Assembly: GCF_007655135.1 (NCBI RefSeq)
Contig: NC_045128.1
Coordinates: 23,654,811-23,718,810, forward strand
Length of the DNA: 64,000 bases
Source: Punica granatum
Taxonomy: Eukaryota; Streptophyta; Magnoliopsida; Myrtales; Lythraceae
Direction of reading: 5' to 3'
Shown: one piece after another, positions 39,501-52,523 of the stretch
How the letters are laid out: every line of letters starts with the position of its first letter
Position numbering within the stretch: position 1 is the stretch's first letter
Notes under the pieces: model-generated
Seen by the model: only the letters and a program-made list of their open reading frames with translations
What the model was told of the DNA's origin: nothing
The model's database searches: none
Translations under genes and position numbers: made by a program

Positions 39501-41292
39501 ATAATCCATGACCCAGTGCTATTGTTTTTTAAGTTAGATAAGGATTTCTGGGAGGCTATTAACATCTATGAGTCTATCCAAATTGACTTGGAATACAACT
39601 CATGTCACTAACTAATGCAATGATTATCCTGAAAATAATTATTATAATTAATATATGGACATAATAACAAAACAGTAATTAGATTTTGGTATAATTGCCT
39701 AGAAAAGCAAGTAACTGATCTTTACTACTTAGCCAAAAAAAAAAAATTGATCTTTATGATTGTAGGGTTCCACATAAAACGAAATTGTTGTAACTCATTA
39801 ATAGATTCAATTTACAGTAATATAAAAAAATCACAAATCAAATATTTGAAAGTTGTAAGGTCACATAAATAAAGATGATATGAGAACTTTTGAATTGTTC
39901 TGTACTAATCTGTTAATGCATTAACAAATAAAATCAGTTACAGAACAATTTCGTATCTGTTAATGCACTCAGAATTGTTGCAGAACAATTAATAATTAGC
40001 TGCTAAGTTTATTTTTGCACCTGTTAAAGTAAGTAATTTTACTGAAGATTTGTGAGTAGTTCACAATGTCGTAGGTTCGAATCCCCCTTGTGCGTGTAGT
40101 CCTTGGTGGGGCCACCCATACATGTGCTTGCACATGGACTTACCTGGATCCATGGGCTTGTGGGGTGTTCATGGGCCCGGGGAGAATAAACTCCTCGCTA
40201 TCCAAAAAAAAAAAAAAAGAAAAAAAAAAGAAAAAGAAAAAGAGAAGATTTGACAAGGATTATAGGAAATTCTGAGTGCTCTAAATAAGAATCAGTTTAC
40301 CCTGAAAATGTAAATAATACGTATAGTGATTGTTAATACATATATGAACACAAACCTCTACAACGCATGGAATATGACTCTTTCATAGATTTTTTCATAT
40401 GCACAGTGGTCAGAACCGGATTGGACATTAACTGGTTAGTTCGTTTCTTCACGGATTCATTTAGGTCCAAGTGGGAATTCTATGGAACCAACCACTTAAA
40501 ATTGTTAATAATGATAAGCATTATAAAAGAATATAAAAGATACCAATATTTGCCTAGTTCAAGTTGACTCGATGCAAAGAATTGGTCCATTGAGTCTAGT
40601 TCATGCTGCTTTATTATGTATGGGAATCTGCATCCAAAGAATGATCCGGTAATTCCTGCATGAATTTGATCAAACTGGCCAGTCCACCAGTTTGATCACT
40701 AGAATGAATTTTATAGTAGCATGCTTGGCTATCGAGTGTTTTTACCACGTCTCTTTCTGGGTTTTTAAATGTTAAACTGCCAGATCGTTTAGATTTTCTG
40801 AGGTTACAGATATATTAGAAAGTTAAGGCTAATAAACATAAATATGTTGTGGCCATTCAATAATTCGATTTTTATGATATTGTTTACAGCTCTGCCTGTT
40901 GGAGAGTACGCTGCTGTTACCCTTCTGATCTTCTTCGGCCTTAAATCGATAAAAGACGCATGGGATCTTCCAACCATAGTTAGAAGTGGGGAGAAGAATG
41001 GCCCTGAACTCGATGAATATGTTGAAGCAGAAGAGCTTTTGAAAAAGAAGGTAATTGTCTAATATAGACGCATATAATTGGCAAGTTTACAACGATGTCG
41101 TGTGCTTCATTCTTTCCAAAGTTTTGGAGTCTCTTAGTCGCTTTTGCTCTCTCAGAAAGCTGTTTTGTTCTGTCCTTTGCCGTATTTTGCTAAAATTGGT
41201 AAAGGAGTTGCTGATGTATATGGACTTGTAGTCTAAGTATATGAAAACTTCTGTACCGAAATGTGCATAATTGAAGGTGCGTTGTCCTGTAC

Positions 41293-41329
<37 letters not shown>

Positions 41330-42756
41330 CCCAACCCCAAAAAAATAAAAATAAAAAAAGGTAAGCTGAATACCAGTTGACTGGATATTCTGTTTCTTCT
41401 TTTCCATTCCCCTTTTCTCTTAAGGTCTTATTCTCCAACTGTGTTGAAAAGCAATTTTGCATTGGTATGTTGTGCTGTATTATCCTCATACTAGAACTGT
41501 GGGACCTCATTTTTAGTTTTGTTGCATATGTTTTTTTTCCAGGTTTCGAAACGGCTCTCGAATCCCCTGGAAATTGTCTGGAAGTCGTTCAGCCTTGTAT
41601 TCTTTGCGGTAAGAATCTTCTTGAATTTTACACTGTTTCCGGGACTAAGGTCTGCCAGTTTTTTCTTCCCTTCTTCTTTTACCATAGATTGTCATATTAA
41701 GGATGCATGGCTGCTAATAGTCTTTGCTGTTCATTATATGAACCCCAAAGCAGCGTCACATTTCTCTTCATTATCTTGCGGACAAGGAAATATAAATAAA
41801 TAAGAAACAGTTTGGCTTCTGAGCACGGCTTTGCTCTAACCAGAGGATAGACTTACAACAATCCTTAATTGTGGAAATAATTTTCCAGTCTGCCATTATT
41901 TTCTCTATTCCATAAATGTTTTCTTGGATGGACATATGAAATGAAGGCATTTTCTTATTTTTGCATATATGAGAGAGGAAGCCAAAAAATAATAATAATA
42001 ATAATAAAAAGAATTGTTTCTGTTACTGAGCGCTCAATTAGTTCTTGTCTACTTGTTTCTAATTGCAATTAGGAATGGGGAGACCGCTCGATGCTTGCAA
42101 CAATTGCCCTTGGTGCTGCACAGGTATGCCTGTGTTTTCAGTATGTTTGATTTGTGATTTCTGAGTTGCGATATATTTTTGCCTTAAAAATGTGTGAGGG
42201 GGAGGAAAACAAAGAGTGAATTATATGATAATGATGGCTCTCATTTTCGGTTCTCAGTCTCCTTGGGGCGTGGCAAGTGGAGCCATCGGGGGGCACCTGC
42301 TAGCAACGTCGTTTGCAATTCTTGGAGGGGCATTTCTGGCCAACTACATCTCTGAAAAGCTGGTAAGAACTACTCCCTCCATCACTTTGTTTTCCGGGTA
42401 AATTGTGCAAAAACCTGCTGAAGTTTGCCTGTTCGGCAATTGTCCATTGTTATTCCGAATAATGACCTCCAAAGTTGAGGTAACAGGGAAATCCCCTTTC
42501 TTATGACTCTTTCACTTGTTAGATTTGACAATTGCATAGAAAGATAGAACAAAAATACAAAGCCAGGTCTGAAGGAAAAAGAGAGGATAAGAAAAGGAAT
42601 ACGAAAAACTCATGGGCATTAACTATATTTTTCGGTTCATTCTGCATTTGATCCTTTATGCTCGTGGGTTGAAAATTTTGGATGCTGCAGGTTGGCTACT
42701 TGGGGGGAGTGCTGTTCCTAGTATTTGCTGTGGCTACGTTTTTCGGAGTTTTCTGA
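36582..42756 (+). CDS. GDT1-like chloroplast membrane cation transporter (UPF0016; CMT1/PAM71-HL type), 10 exons
   Basis: Exons at 36582-36705, 37360-37498, 37812-37995, 38599-38646, 39257-39353, 40890-41050, 41543-41608, 42073-42123, 42258-42362 and 42691-42756. All have GT-AG junctions and consistent phase: 1,041 nt, 346 aa. The N-terminus is rich in S, T, R and A, typical of a chloroplast transit peptide, probably cleaved near residues 50-58. Seven hydrophobic segments follow. Both family signatures are intact: ExGD(K/R)(T/S) at 145-150 (EIGDKT) and 274-279 (EWGDRS), which form the cation site in UPF0016 proteins. A charged stromal-type loop (about 215-258) separates the two halves. The closest recalled relatives are chloroplast-envelope Mn2+/Ca2+ transporters of Arabidopsis, with the AQFQTTLP(V/I)GEYAA and SIKDAWDLP motifs. 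The gene looks intact. Introns carry a SINE (intron 5) and a poly-C run (intron 6). Confidence 0.92.
40053..40243 (+). mobile_element. 5'-truncated tRNA-derived SINE with 9-bp target duplication
   Basis: Contains a pol III B box (GGTTCGAATCC, 40074-40084), a GC-rich body and an A-rich tail (40204-40240). GAAGATTTG is duplicated directly at 40044-40052 and 40244-40252. Only about 21 bp precede the B box, so the A box is missing. It lies in intron 5 of the GDT1-like gene, same orientation. Confidence 0.75.
41294..41327. repeat. 34-nt poly-C homopolymer in intron 6 of the GDT1-like gene
   Basis: Uninterrupted cytosines followed by AACCCAACCCC and an A-rich stretch. The true length may differ, because homopolymers are prone to sequencing error. 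Confidence 0.85.
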
Positions 42757-44125
42757 GTAATCGGGACATGTATTTGAACTAGACACCAACCACCTGATAC
42801 TTTCTGGGTGGAAATACATACTGGGAAGATGAGCTTGGACCGAACAAGTCAATAATTGCTGGGAGAAGGTCATGCAGTTGAGAAACATTATGTCTAATTT
42901 TACCGACAGAGGTCGGTTCTTACGCTGAGCAGTTTGTGCCATTATTGGTTAATTTTGTTTTGATCTCTGGACTTTGACTCCCTGTGTAAGAATAACAAGT
43001 CCGCTGTTCTCAATATCATTCAATTCGACCGAGAAATGTCGTCTGGTAGTCGGGGAGGGATGAGATTTGGAAAGTGAACAGAACAGGGATAAAACATCCA
43101 GTGTCCCTCAGGTTGATATTCTTTCTCGAACAAGGGTCGGTCCCTTGTTCCCTTTCCCGAGCAAGGGACCCCCCCTCACAAGCTTTCTCCAAGGTTGTCC
43201 CACCTGCATGTATCCCAAAGCAACAATTTCTTTTATGCAGATTCTCAACTCTAACGCAGTACAAGACATGGAAAAAGAAAATATGGACCACCTCTGGACT
43301 GATAAGCTTTTCCCGATTCTCCAAAGTGCCGCACTATGGACTCCCAGTGCTCTCTTTGGCTCCAACAATTCACTCCCTTCAACCACTGGAAGCTTCTCCG
43401 GAGTTATGCAGTTGGATTTTTAATCTAGGGTTTGTATTAATGGTGTTGGGGAAAATAGAGAAAATAGAGAGAGGATGGAAATAGAGGAGAGGAAACGACA
43501 GAAGGAATTGAGAAGAAGCGGGAAATGCTTAGCCGTGGAGGAAGGGGGTGGGAGAGATGGGAATGGGTTGGGTCCCACATTTGACGACGTATGCACGGGA
43601 AGGCCAAAAAATTGTGCCATGTCCGCTTTCTGTCCACCCTTTAGCGAAAAGTTGACGTTATACTATCCAATGAAATTTTTTCAAAATATCGTTCTGTGTG
43701 CTGAAATGATCACAATATATGCTATACAGTGAAAAATGTCATAATATCGCGATTTACACTGTAATTTTCTGTTACTCGAAACTACATTTAGGTTATTATT
43801 ATATTAGGTCTACGAACTTCTTTATGATCAATAAAGAAAAGGGAAAAATGACGCCGCACTTTTCAATCTTTTGAATTTTTCTCAAATCTATCGTATTTTT
43901 TTTAAAATTTTTTTGACACATCCTAACCTTTGTATTATGTTTTGGATCTATCATGTCGTGACTTTTTTCGTAAAAAATTGATGGAGAAATTGACAGGGCT
44001 CGGTTAAGGGCTAAATATGCCATGTCAATTGTCGATTAATCAATAAAATGACGACACATGTTCTCCTGGATGCTCTCTATTTAAAAAGACCCATATATTT
44101 TTCATATTTTCAAATTTGATCCCAA

Positions 44126-44132
<7 letters not shown>

Positions 44133-44180
<48 letters not shown>
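44133..44180. repeat. CT microsatellite
   Basis: About 24 uninterrupted CT units followed by a CT/C-rich stretch that produces spurious proline-rich frames. Confidence 0.95.
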
Positions 44181-44183
<3 letters not shown>

Positions 44184-45637
44184 TCCTCCTCCATCTCCTC
44201 TCTCTACTCCTCTTGAAACCCCTCCAGCTCTAGCCTTGCCCATCCCACGGCCAATGCCACCGCTTTTTCCCCAGCCACCCCTTCCCTGCCTCCTCCCGCT
44301 ACCCATTCAACTCCCCCTCCATCTCCCCCCGCTGGGCCACCCCCGTCAACCCCGCCCCCTCCTCCCTCGTCATCACGTGTTGAATTATAGTCGGTAACAA
44401 AATAATAAGAAACTTGTTAAATGGTAAGACACTTGTTATTTAACAAGAAACTTATTATTTTTGAATATGATAAGATATCTGTTAATAATAAGAAACTTAT
44501 TATTTTGTAAGAAATTTATTATTTTGAATACAAGAAAACTTTTATTGAATAACAAACTCCTTGCTAAATAACAAGGATCTTATTATTTTTTAAAGGATCC
44601 TTAAAAGCTCACTTTTTAGGAGCCTCCGAACCCTAGACACTCCCATTAGTTAATATGCTCTTTTAGGTTTTACGGACTCAAGGACAATATCTGTGTGAGA
44701 GCTTTTATATTAGGATAATTATCTTTCTATATCTTATGCATTCTGGTATATAAATAAGGGCGCCCTCCACACTATTTGGTGTGTGAGCCAATTCCACCAA
44801 TCCTCTCTTCTCTAGAAATCTGATGTATTGTAAATTTCTAGAATTAAAACCTATTATTGAATTGATTATAGCAAATTATTTGAACCCTATATAACTATGG
44901 GGAGTGGACACAGATAGAGCGATTATTTTAGGGTTGATGACATATAAAAATAACCATAATGCTTGGCTATATATATCTTTGAGTTCAAGAAGAGAAACCT
45001 CATTCATACGCATGGTCATTTATGGAGAATAACTATTCCGTGCCTAAAGTTTTATTCTTTATACTTTTGCTCAAAGATGTTTCCAAAGATGTGCAACTGC
45101 AACGAGGATGAGCTGATGAGGCGGACCCATTAACAAAAGTCAGTCGTCATGCTGGACATCTCAATTAGCATCATTCCAAGACCAAATGGGTCCACTTGAG
45201 GATTATTGTATAAGCGGGTTGAGGTGCTTTCCTACTATTCAACTTGAGGATAATGTGACTAGTGTTCTAAGAAATGGGCATTGGTATTAGCCAAGATCAT
45301 TTGATCCTCTGACAGGTGAAATTAAAGAGAGCCACTCAGATCAAGTTGCAGCATTGTAATAGAGTATTGTGGAGGTCCAGCAATAATGGTGAATGTTCTT
45401 CTGCATCAGCTTGGAGCAGTCTAAGGCCAAGAAGAGAGAACGTTTTGTGGACACAGACTCAGAAGCAGCCTCTTCGCGATCCTAGGAAAACCAAAATAAA
45501 CGAATATAATTGAACAACCCTAACTAGAGGGAGAAAGGGAAAAATCACTTATTCTTAAAACCAAATGAAAATATGAATATTGACGCACCCTAACACAATG
45601 ACCTTAACAACCCTAACTCTGTAACATCAGCAACCAT

Positions 45638-45815
45638 AATTCACATTTTTAACCCTAACTTTGCAACATCAAACTAGTACTAAAATAACAGGCCTACATT
45701 TGCATTAACATCATCCTTCATATTAATTCACATTCTCAATCCTAACAGCCCTAACCCTGCAACATCAAACGAGTACTAAAATAACAGGCCTACCTCTGTA
45801 TTAGCATTATCCTGA
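45638..45815. repeat. 88-bp tandem duplication
   Basis: Two copies begin AATTCACATT and carry AGTACTAAAATAACAGGCCT. Related phrases (ATTATCCT...GATCCTC) recur to about 46,020. Confidence 0.75.
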
Positions 45816-47033
45816 TTCAGATCCTCTACTCCATTCTCCGCATCCAAAGACACCAGGGCCTAGACTCTTTAACCTGTACCTTATCCATCCTAACACAAGT
45901 GAAGAGAGTAAGAGGAAATGGCATACAAGAAGAGAGATGATAATGAGGAAACAAACCTTAGATATCTGACCTTGTGAGTGTATTAACATCAGCATTATCC
46001 TTTTGATTTAGATCCTCCCTTCCATTCTGCTCATCTCTCGGATTTCTAGGGTCTTAGCATTAGAATTCTGAATTTTTCCAAAAGAGATGATAAAACTCTA
46101 GAAATCTGACCTTGTGAGTGAATTAGTGAATCTATATTTGATGTTATTTCAGTTGTTAGATTGGAATAACAAGAATTTGGACCGTATGCATGTCCATAAT
46201 ATTTTTACGTGAAGATTCACTGCTCATATTCATGAAAAGAATGATAGCACGAAATTATAGGCTGGTTTAGGTATATTTTTACAGGCCATGATATACTCAG
46301 TCATTTTGCTGGTCGTTTGAAAGGATTTTCTTCGATTTCAACTTGACTCAGTTCTCTAAGGTCCGAATTGCTAGTGCCCGAGCTTCAACTTGACTCCACT
46401 CCCTCATGTCAGATTTCTTTTCTCCCCTATGCTAATTCTGATAATCGAAAAAAATGTTTCATATGGAGTCACCTCAGTGGTGTCATATATCTGAGGTCGG
46501 ACATACAACGAACTGGATGTTCTCCTGTGAATTGAAGTAAGTTGTCCATGCTATAAACCTGGTCCACTTGATCATCTGAACGGGAGTAACTTTCCCTTAG
46601 GAGTAGGAAGACTCGATGCCCCTCTATTGATGGAAAGATGACAGTATTATAAGTGTCGAGTTTCTCTCTTATGCTTAAAGTCACTTTGATATTGCATATG
46701 ACACCGGATATTTTTGGCCATTGACTGACTAGAAAAGGTTGCATTGTTGTATCATACCAGTTCATTTTTCGGTCAAAAAGATTTTGGCAAACTGTCTTTC
46801 TTGTAATGGAGAAAATCAGCACATCTTTGTACTACCAATGTTTTAACTTAGCTCTGATGTGCTGTTCTCCTCATTGTCATCAAGTACTTGTGTTCGTTCT
46901 CGGAACCTGCAGAAGAAAAGAGGACCTATTTTGTTGAAACCATTCTCATGCACAAAGTTCATAGTCCCTACTAAATGTAGTCCCAGAAGAGATATTTCTT
47001 ACTTGTCTTTTGGTTTCCAACTGTTTCATGCAG

Positions 47034-47090
47034 AGTATGTATTAGATCTATATAAGCAACTTACTCTTTTGGGGAGTGAAGCGATCAAAA
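47034..47090 (+). pseudogene. VPS18 C-terminal fragment, left part
   Basis: After a good acceptor (polypyrimidine stretch then TTTCATGCAG) the frame reads EYVLDLYKQLTLLGSEA, matching the RING-domain region of plant VPS18, a core subunit of HOPS/CORVET vacuolar tethering complexes. The exon stops abruptly at the terminus of repeat copy C. The next VPS18 residues resume at 56,179, just past that element. I found no upstream VPS18 exons in the preceding kilobases, so this is a truncated duplicate rather than the functional gene. Confidence 0.7.
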
Positions 47091-50000
47091 TGGTAGCCGT
47101 GCGGACCCAAATTTTGTCTCGTTGGGGCATGCATGCGTGCAACCGATCGTACGGTTTGGGAGTGTCCACCTTCCTCGTGGGGATGCGTGACGGGCACACA
47201 TGAGAAGGAGTTGCCACTACTTGTTTACGACCCGAAGGTCGAGGGCCGATGAGCTACTCGAGTCTAGGGGTATGAGATACATCTAGTTTGCTAAGGCATT
47301 GGTCTTGCAGAACCGAAAATTCCGAATTATGGGGTTCTGTTACGTGCGGGCCTATATCCCGCACGCTTTATCGGTACTCTGTTTGCCTAGGGCTTGCCAC
47401 TTTTTATTTATTTATCGCATGATTAGGCTACGCTCGTCTTGCCCGTTTTGACACAGTAAATTCGAAGAAAACAGTTGATTCGGACTAAGAGCCTGAGAGA
47501 GGAATAGGCCCGTACATCGAGGAATCGGTTTGCTATCCTTGCGTAACGGATCATCGGACCGTGATGGTCAACATCTTGCGCGAACTGAAACTGCGAAGCA
47601 TTGAATTTACTCGTCCCTAGGTAAGTAGATCCACTCGACCGATTCAACACTCGGACCGTTCACTCACCGACTGAGATTCTTACATGGATAAATGTACAAA
47701 TAAATCCTTACATTGTTCTCTCAAATAAATAAAAATACAAATTACAATGATTGTAGCCCGGTCGGTTCGCGCTCGGCCATTATTTCGCTCAGACTCTCTG
47801 TGTGTTTAGGAAAAAATAGAAACTGAAATTAAAATGACGCGGGCTCGTGAGATCCGAAGATCAGGTCCGATCGGTTCGACGGATTTTCAAGAGGATAGAA
47901 CGATCCTCGAGATAGCCGTGGGATCGGTCGAGCTCCCGGGTGATTGTCTAACCTCGTTTCACGTCCCTTGACCTGAGTCATCCTCCCGCATGGATATTAA
48001 ACGAGTCAAGACAGTAACCCAATGTAAGACCTCATATCGCACTCGGGTTGCGTGCACTCGGATGTGTAAGGGCGTTGGACCTCGTGTGAATTGTATTCTA
48101 AAGGATCGGGCCCGACCCGCAAGAAAACATAGAAAAACAGACAAAGACAGACAAAAACAGACAAGTTGTGTGTTATTGTCGGATTTACGTGATTTATTAG
48201 GTTATGAATCGGGGTTACTTGGTAAGCAAATTCCTACCTTAAACAGACAAACATGATGATGTATTCGATGTGAATTGGTCATGGACCGCTCTAGGAGGGT
48301 ATATAGCATTGGGCAGTACTTTAAAGAATCCGACAGACATGATCTTTGCAGTTAAGTCTCGAATGTGTGAGTTGCTTTTACATTGTTTTGTATCGTGATA
48401 ATGTGGCTTTTACAGATTATGACAAGAGTGTGTTTTCGCCTAAAACCCAAAACCTAAACCTTTACTTGACTATTTGCCCTTGTTTGATTAAATCGAGTTT
48501 GAGATTAATCTGTTTTTCGTATTTTGAACCGTTCTAAGCACAAACTTAGGGAAATTGGGGCACAAAATACCACGAGAGTGCCAGGATCTCTGTACATGAC
48601 CCATGTAGGATCGGGCAACCTTTCACGGGCCATCCCCGCTCGTGTCTTTGGTCCAAATCCTTAAGCGTCCTAATCTATACTAGGGTGACAAAAACATACA
48701 GATAGAAAATATGGGGGGTGTACGAATGACAATCGCACCTCGACAAGCGCCTAACCCTTCTCCTCTTCGGTATGTTTCAGTCATCCTAATGCCTAGGGTG
48801 TCGGCGGGTTGAGAACTGATGGTCATGCCCTTGAACCGAAAAATGTTTGTTTGTATGAAAAATAAAGACCACACGACAGGGACTATCGAAAGTTAGTAGC
48901 CGGTGTTGACCGGTCCTTTGAATCCACCAGGGTCGTGAGGACCCCGAAAGAACCAAGAAGACAGTCGTTCTGCCCACAAGTGGTCTAAAAAGGACTCGTG
49001 CACCCCGACTTGAGCCGCCTCAAATCAGGCCCAGACTCAAGTCAAGATACATGAGTACTCCCTAGATATCCATGCTATGCGTGACACGTTTCTCGGTGCT
49101 TTTGAAATTGTGAGTTTTAAAAGGGCATGGCCAACAGTTTTTGAATTGTCGACGCGATTACAGATTATTAATCGGTTTGTGCAATTTATTTCAAAAGCCG
49201 AGTGATTTATTTAGCCAAGTTAAACGTCCCAATTACCCCGTGCGTGTAATTATTGAGTTAATTAAAATCTTGCCGAATATTTTAGTCTATGGGTTTTGAG
49301 CCGTCAAGCCGGCCATTGGTGGACCGCTCGCCCGATAAAGCTCTAATTCCCGACCATGTTAGAATTAAATTCAATTTTAAACCGACTTTATGTGATTAAT
49401 CCGGTTCATGTGAGGTTTTAATTAATAATGCATTCAAACATTCAAAAGCACACGAAAGTGGGCACAACGATCACAACAAAATTTAATTTGCCGGTTTTAT
49501 GCTCAAGTAATCAATTAAGCTAGTTTTGATGTATTTTATTGACTTTATTCCTTAAAATCGAGTGAGCATGAGATTAATTTGTGTGGGTTCATTCTCACAT
49601 CAAACAACTAATTTTAAGTCCGATTCTTTAAGAATTTAAATTCGTGCTCGAGCCGGTTGTCATCACAACATGCCGATTTTAAGAAAGGCCGAGTTTGATT
49701 AACAAACCAGGTCGTGGTTCTTTTCAGTTATAATTCATTTCACGACATTGTCAACCATGCAAGCATCAAAACAACCGAGAAAGAGAACCCTACACATGCC
49801 ACTAAGCTCGAGGAATCATACCTTTCTCGAGCTAATGTTGAGAGGACCACGAAACCTTGAATTGAGGCTAGAGCGGATCATCTGAGCTCTTCACAGCGAC
49901 TTAGCAATAGCTCGAGCATGCACGGTATGCGAAAGAACAACAATAATAAGCATCAACGAGCGATGACTAGTAGTAACAACAAACTTCTATAAGAAGGAAA

Positions 50001-50389
50001 GGGAAGAGGGAAGCAACACTGTAGTGAGAAGAAGCACCAACTGTAAGAGAATGGCGAGAATAAATTGCAGAGGAGAGAACCAACGAAGCAAGGGATCAAG
50101 AGAACAAAAGGAACTTAGCTTTGTTCGGGGCAAGGGGGGGATAGGAAGAGCAGTGGCAATGCAGCACAACGATGAGCTCAGGGAGGCTCGAGAAGAAGTG
50201 ACGAAGGAATCGGGTGACTTGGGAAGCTCGTGGGGTGACGGGACAAGCACCATTCACGTTAGTGCATGTTACATTGTTGAGGGCGTTAATGAATTTGACG
50301 AAATTGTTGAAACCAGCCCCGCCTCTGCTGCAAGAAGTCGGGATGATTTTTGGCCAATATCTATTGTACTTCTTCGCTATAACCTCCAG

Positions 50390-50804
50390 AGTTTCAATTG
50401 CTTGAGTACTTGACTTGCTTCCGAAGTTCTCGAATGGCGTTCCAAATGTCTTCTAGTGAGGCCACGTTTTGTGAGTGAATCATGTCATTCCTTGCCTCCT
50501 AGATGAGATATAAATATGTTTGCCAAGTAATTCTGAAGATAGTAACAAGAGTGCCATTTCTTTTGAACTTGACAATGGCACATTTAACTTCATTCCTCCA
50601 GGTTCCAGTAGCTTTGTTCTGTCCAGTAGGTCTCGGTAAGAGTGATTGCAACGTCTTCTTGAGCTGCACTTGGAAACGCTCTATGTTCCTTCCTTTCCTT
50701 ATGGTTGAGTGAAGACGTTGTCTGGGCAGCAATAGATTGTGGTTTCTGGTGTGTGATCTCTGCTCAGCTAACCAAGTTTCCCCGAGAAAACCAATATAGA
50801 GCAT
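50390..50804 (-). pseudogene. LINE ORF2 C-terminal fragment
   Basis: The minus-strand frame contains WRNEVKCAIVKF and ITWQTYLYLI, an in-frame stop, then EARNDMIH and DIWNAIRELRK. This is the tryptophan/RN pattern found after the reverse transcriptase in plant L1-type LINEs. It is short, has a stop codon and lacks the polymerase, so it is a 5'-truncated, decayed copy. Confidence 0.45.
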
Positions 50805-50807
50805 GGC
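50802..50807. repeat. Target-site duplication of the Copia element, left copy
   Basis: CATGGC, repeated exactly at 54,104-54,109 on the other side of the element. Confidence 0.8.
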
Positions 50808-51132
50808 GTTAGAGATTGAATCAAGACTGCCATGCTGATGTGTATTAGATCAGAGCATAAGACAAACTTATTTTATGTATTTTATGTTTCAGTTGTTCAA
50901 TTCCTGGTTTATAGGGGATGTTAGACGTGTATTAGGCAGTTTTTATGTTGTAATGGCAGTTACTTACTGTCTTTATGTTTTCAGTTTTTTTTATGCACTT
51001 AAAAATATGCAAACTTTTGAGAGGTTACGTTGATGAAGCGTGTGCGTGGTTGTTCTTTTAATTTCTCTCTGAAATTCCTCTCTGTTCTAGTTATCTGCTA
51101 CATTTGTACTGTCTATATTAATAGTGTTATCA
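50808..51132 (+). repeat. 5' LTR of the Copia element
   Basis: 325 bp, collinear with 53,787-54,103, with a small insertion (TATTTTATG region) relative to the 3' copy. Confidence 0.8.
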
Positions 51133-51275
51133 GAGCTGTAAATGGTCTTGAGAGACCTGTGAATGAGTGTTTGAGAGATTTGTAAGTGTGTGTAAGATCA
51201 TGTGTGTTTAAGAGCCTTGTGAGTGAGTTTGAGTAAGTCTCTTTCTAGTTTGAATCCATAGAGGTTTAAGGCAAG

Positions 51276-52483
51276 ATGGAGGTAGGTTCGAGTAGTTTTT
51301 CTGCCATAGCAATATCGATATTTGATAGGGAAAACTACCAAACTTGGGCTGTAAAGATGGCGGCTTACATGGAAGGCAGTGATTTGTGGGAAGCAGTGGA
51401 GCAGGATTATGAAGTGCCATCTCTTCCCGACAACCTAACCATGAATCAAATAAGGTATCACAAGGAGAGAACCACCCGGAAAGCTAAGGCGAGGTCATGT
51501 CTTTATGCTGCAATTTCTCCTATTGTTTTTACTAGAATCATGAGACTTGGTTCTACAAAGGAAATTTGGGATTTTCTTAAAGCTGAATATGAAGGAGATG
51601 AGAAGATTAGAGGTATGAAAGTCCTTAACTTGATGAGAGAGTTTGAAAGGTGCAAATGAAGGAGGATGAGACTATGAAGCAATTTGCAGACAAGCTTGTG
51701 GGGATAGCAAACAAGATACGGGTATTAGGGACTGATTTAAGTGACAACATGTTGGTACAAAAACTACTTGTTTCAGTGCCAGAGAGATATGAGGCAACAA
51801 TTGCCTCTCTTGAGAATACTAAGGAGCTGTCAGATCTGAAGTTTGCTGAAATTCTAAGTGCTTTGCAAGCACCAGAACAGAGGAGAATGGTGAGGAGAGA
51901 AGAACTAGTAGAGGGTGCATTGCAAGCCAAAGTGAAGCAAGGCAATCCTGCAAACAACCAAGGGAGCATGAGTTCAGATGCTAGAGATGGCAAGGGTTAT
52001 ACAGATGCTTGTAAGCACTGTGAGAAGAAGGGCCATCCTCACTTCAGATGCTGGAGGAGACTTGATGTAAAGTGCAAAAAATGCCACAAAATGAGGCATG
52101 TGGAGAGGATTTGCAGGGAGAAGCATCATCAGTTTGGAGAAGCACAAACTGCAGCAGCAAATGAGGTAGAGCATCTGTTTGTGGTCTCATGCTTTACTTC
52201 AAATGCATCTAAGGATGGCTGGCTTGTAGATAGTACTAGTACTAACCATATGACAGGCAATGAAGGCTTGTTTTGTAAGTTAGACAAGTTAGTAAAGTCA
52301 AAAGTGAGAATAGGGAATGAAGATTTCATTACTTCAAATGCATCTAAGGATGGCTGGCTTGTAGATAGTACTAGTACTAACCATATGACAAGCAATGAAG
52401 ACTTGTTTTGTAAGTTCGACAAATTAGTAAAGTCAAAAGTGAGAATAGGGAATGGTGATTTCATTGTTGTTGAAGGGAAATGA
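51276..52483 (+). pseudogene. Copia gag with zinc knuckles and start of protease, frameshifted
   Basis: The first frame (51,276-51,659) begins at an ATG and carries the gag N-terminal pattern FDRENYQTWAVKM. It shifts frame near 51,645-51,655 and continues to 52,483. Two CX2CX4HX4C knuckles follow (CKHCEKKGHPHFRC and CKKCHKMRHVERIC). The protease motif appears as WLVDSTSTNHMT, where DSG is usual, so the catalytic triad is altered. A 135-bp in-frame tandem duplication (52,196-52,330 and 52,331-52,465) doubles this motif. A stop follows soon after. Not functional as read. Confidence 0.75.
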
Positions 52484-52523
52484 GATGTATTGATTGAGGG
52501 TTTTGGTTTTACTAAGTTGATAA

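Larger units (their letters stand above)
42757..47033. other. Intergenic: repeats, no supported gene
   Basis: The first few hundred bases are the likely 3' UTR of the GDT1-like gene. Overlapping frames on both strands at 43,016-43,730 have no recognised family. A CT microsatellite lies at 44,133-44,180. At 45,638-45,815 an 88-bp unit containing AGTACTAAAATAACAGGCCT is tandemly duplicated. The minus-strand frame at 46,469-46,822 (no ATG at its start) is unrecognised. Confidence 0.5.

Noticed and set aside
40053..40243. tRNA gene suggested by the B box
   Set aside because: No A box or cloverleaf; A-rich tail and target duplication show a SINE.
43016..43732. Overlapping frames of 66-136 codons downstream of the GDT1-like gene
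   Set aside because: Frames overlap on both strands, no family is recognised and no splice logic links them. At most a non-coding transcript.
45519..45790. CCCTAAC phrases as an interstitial telomere repeat
   Set aside because: The heptamers are scattered, not tandem, and belong to an 88-bp tandem duplication.
46469..46822. Minus-strand 117-codon frame, faint resemblance to the C-terminal domain of TIR-NBS-LRR proteins
   Set aside because: The likeness is only a general hydrophobic pattern; the frame starts at GTG and has no resistance-gene neighbours.
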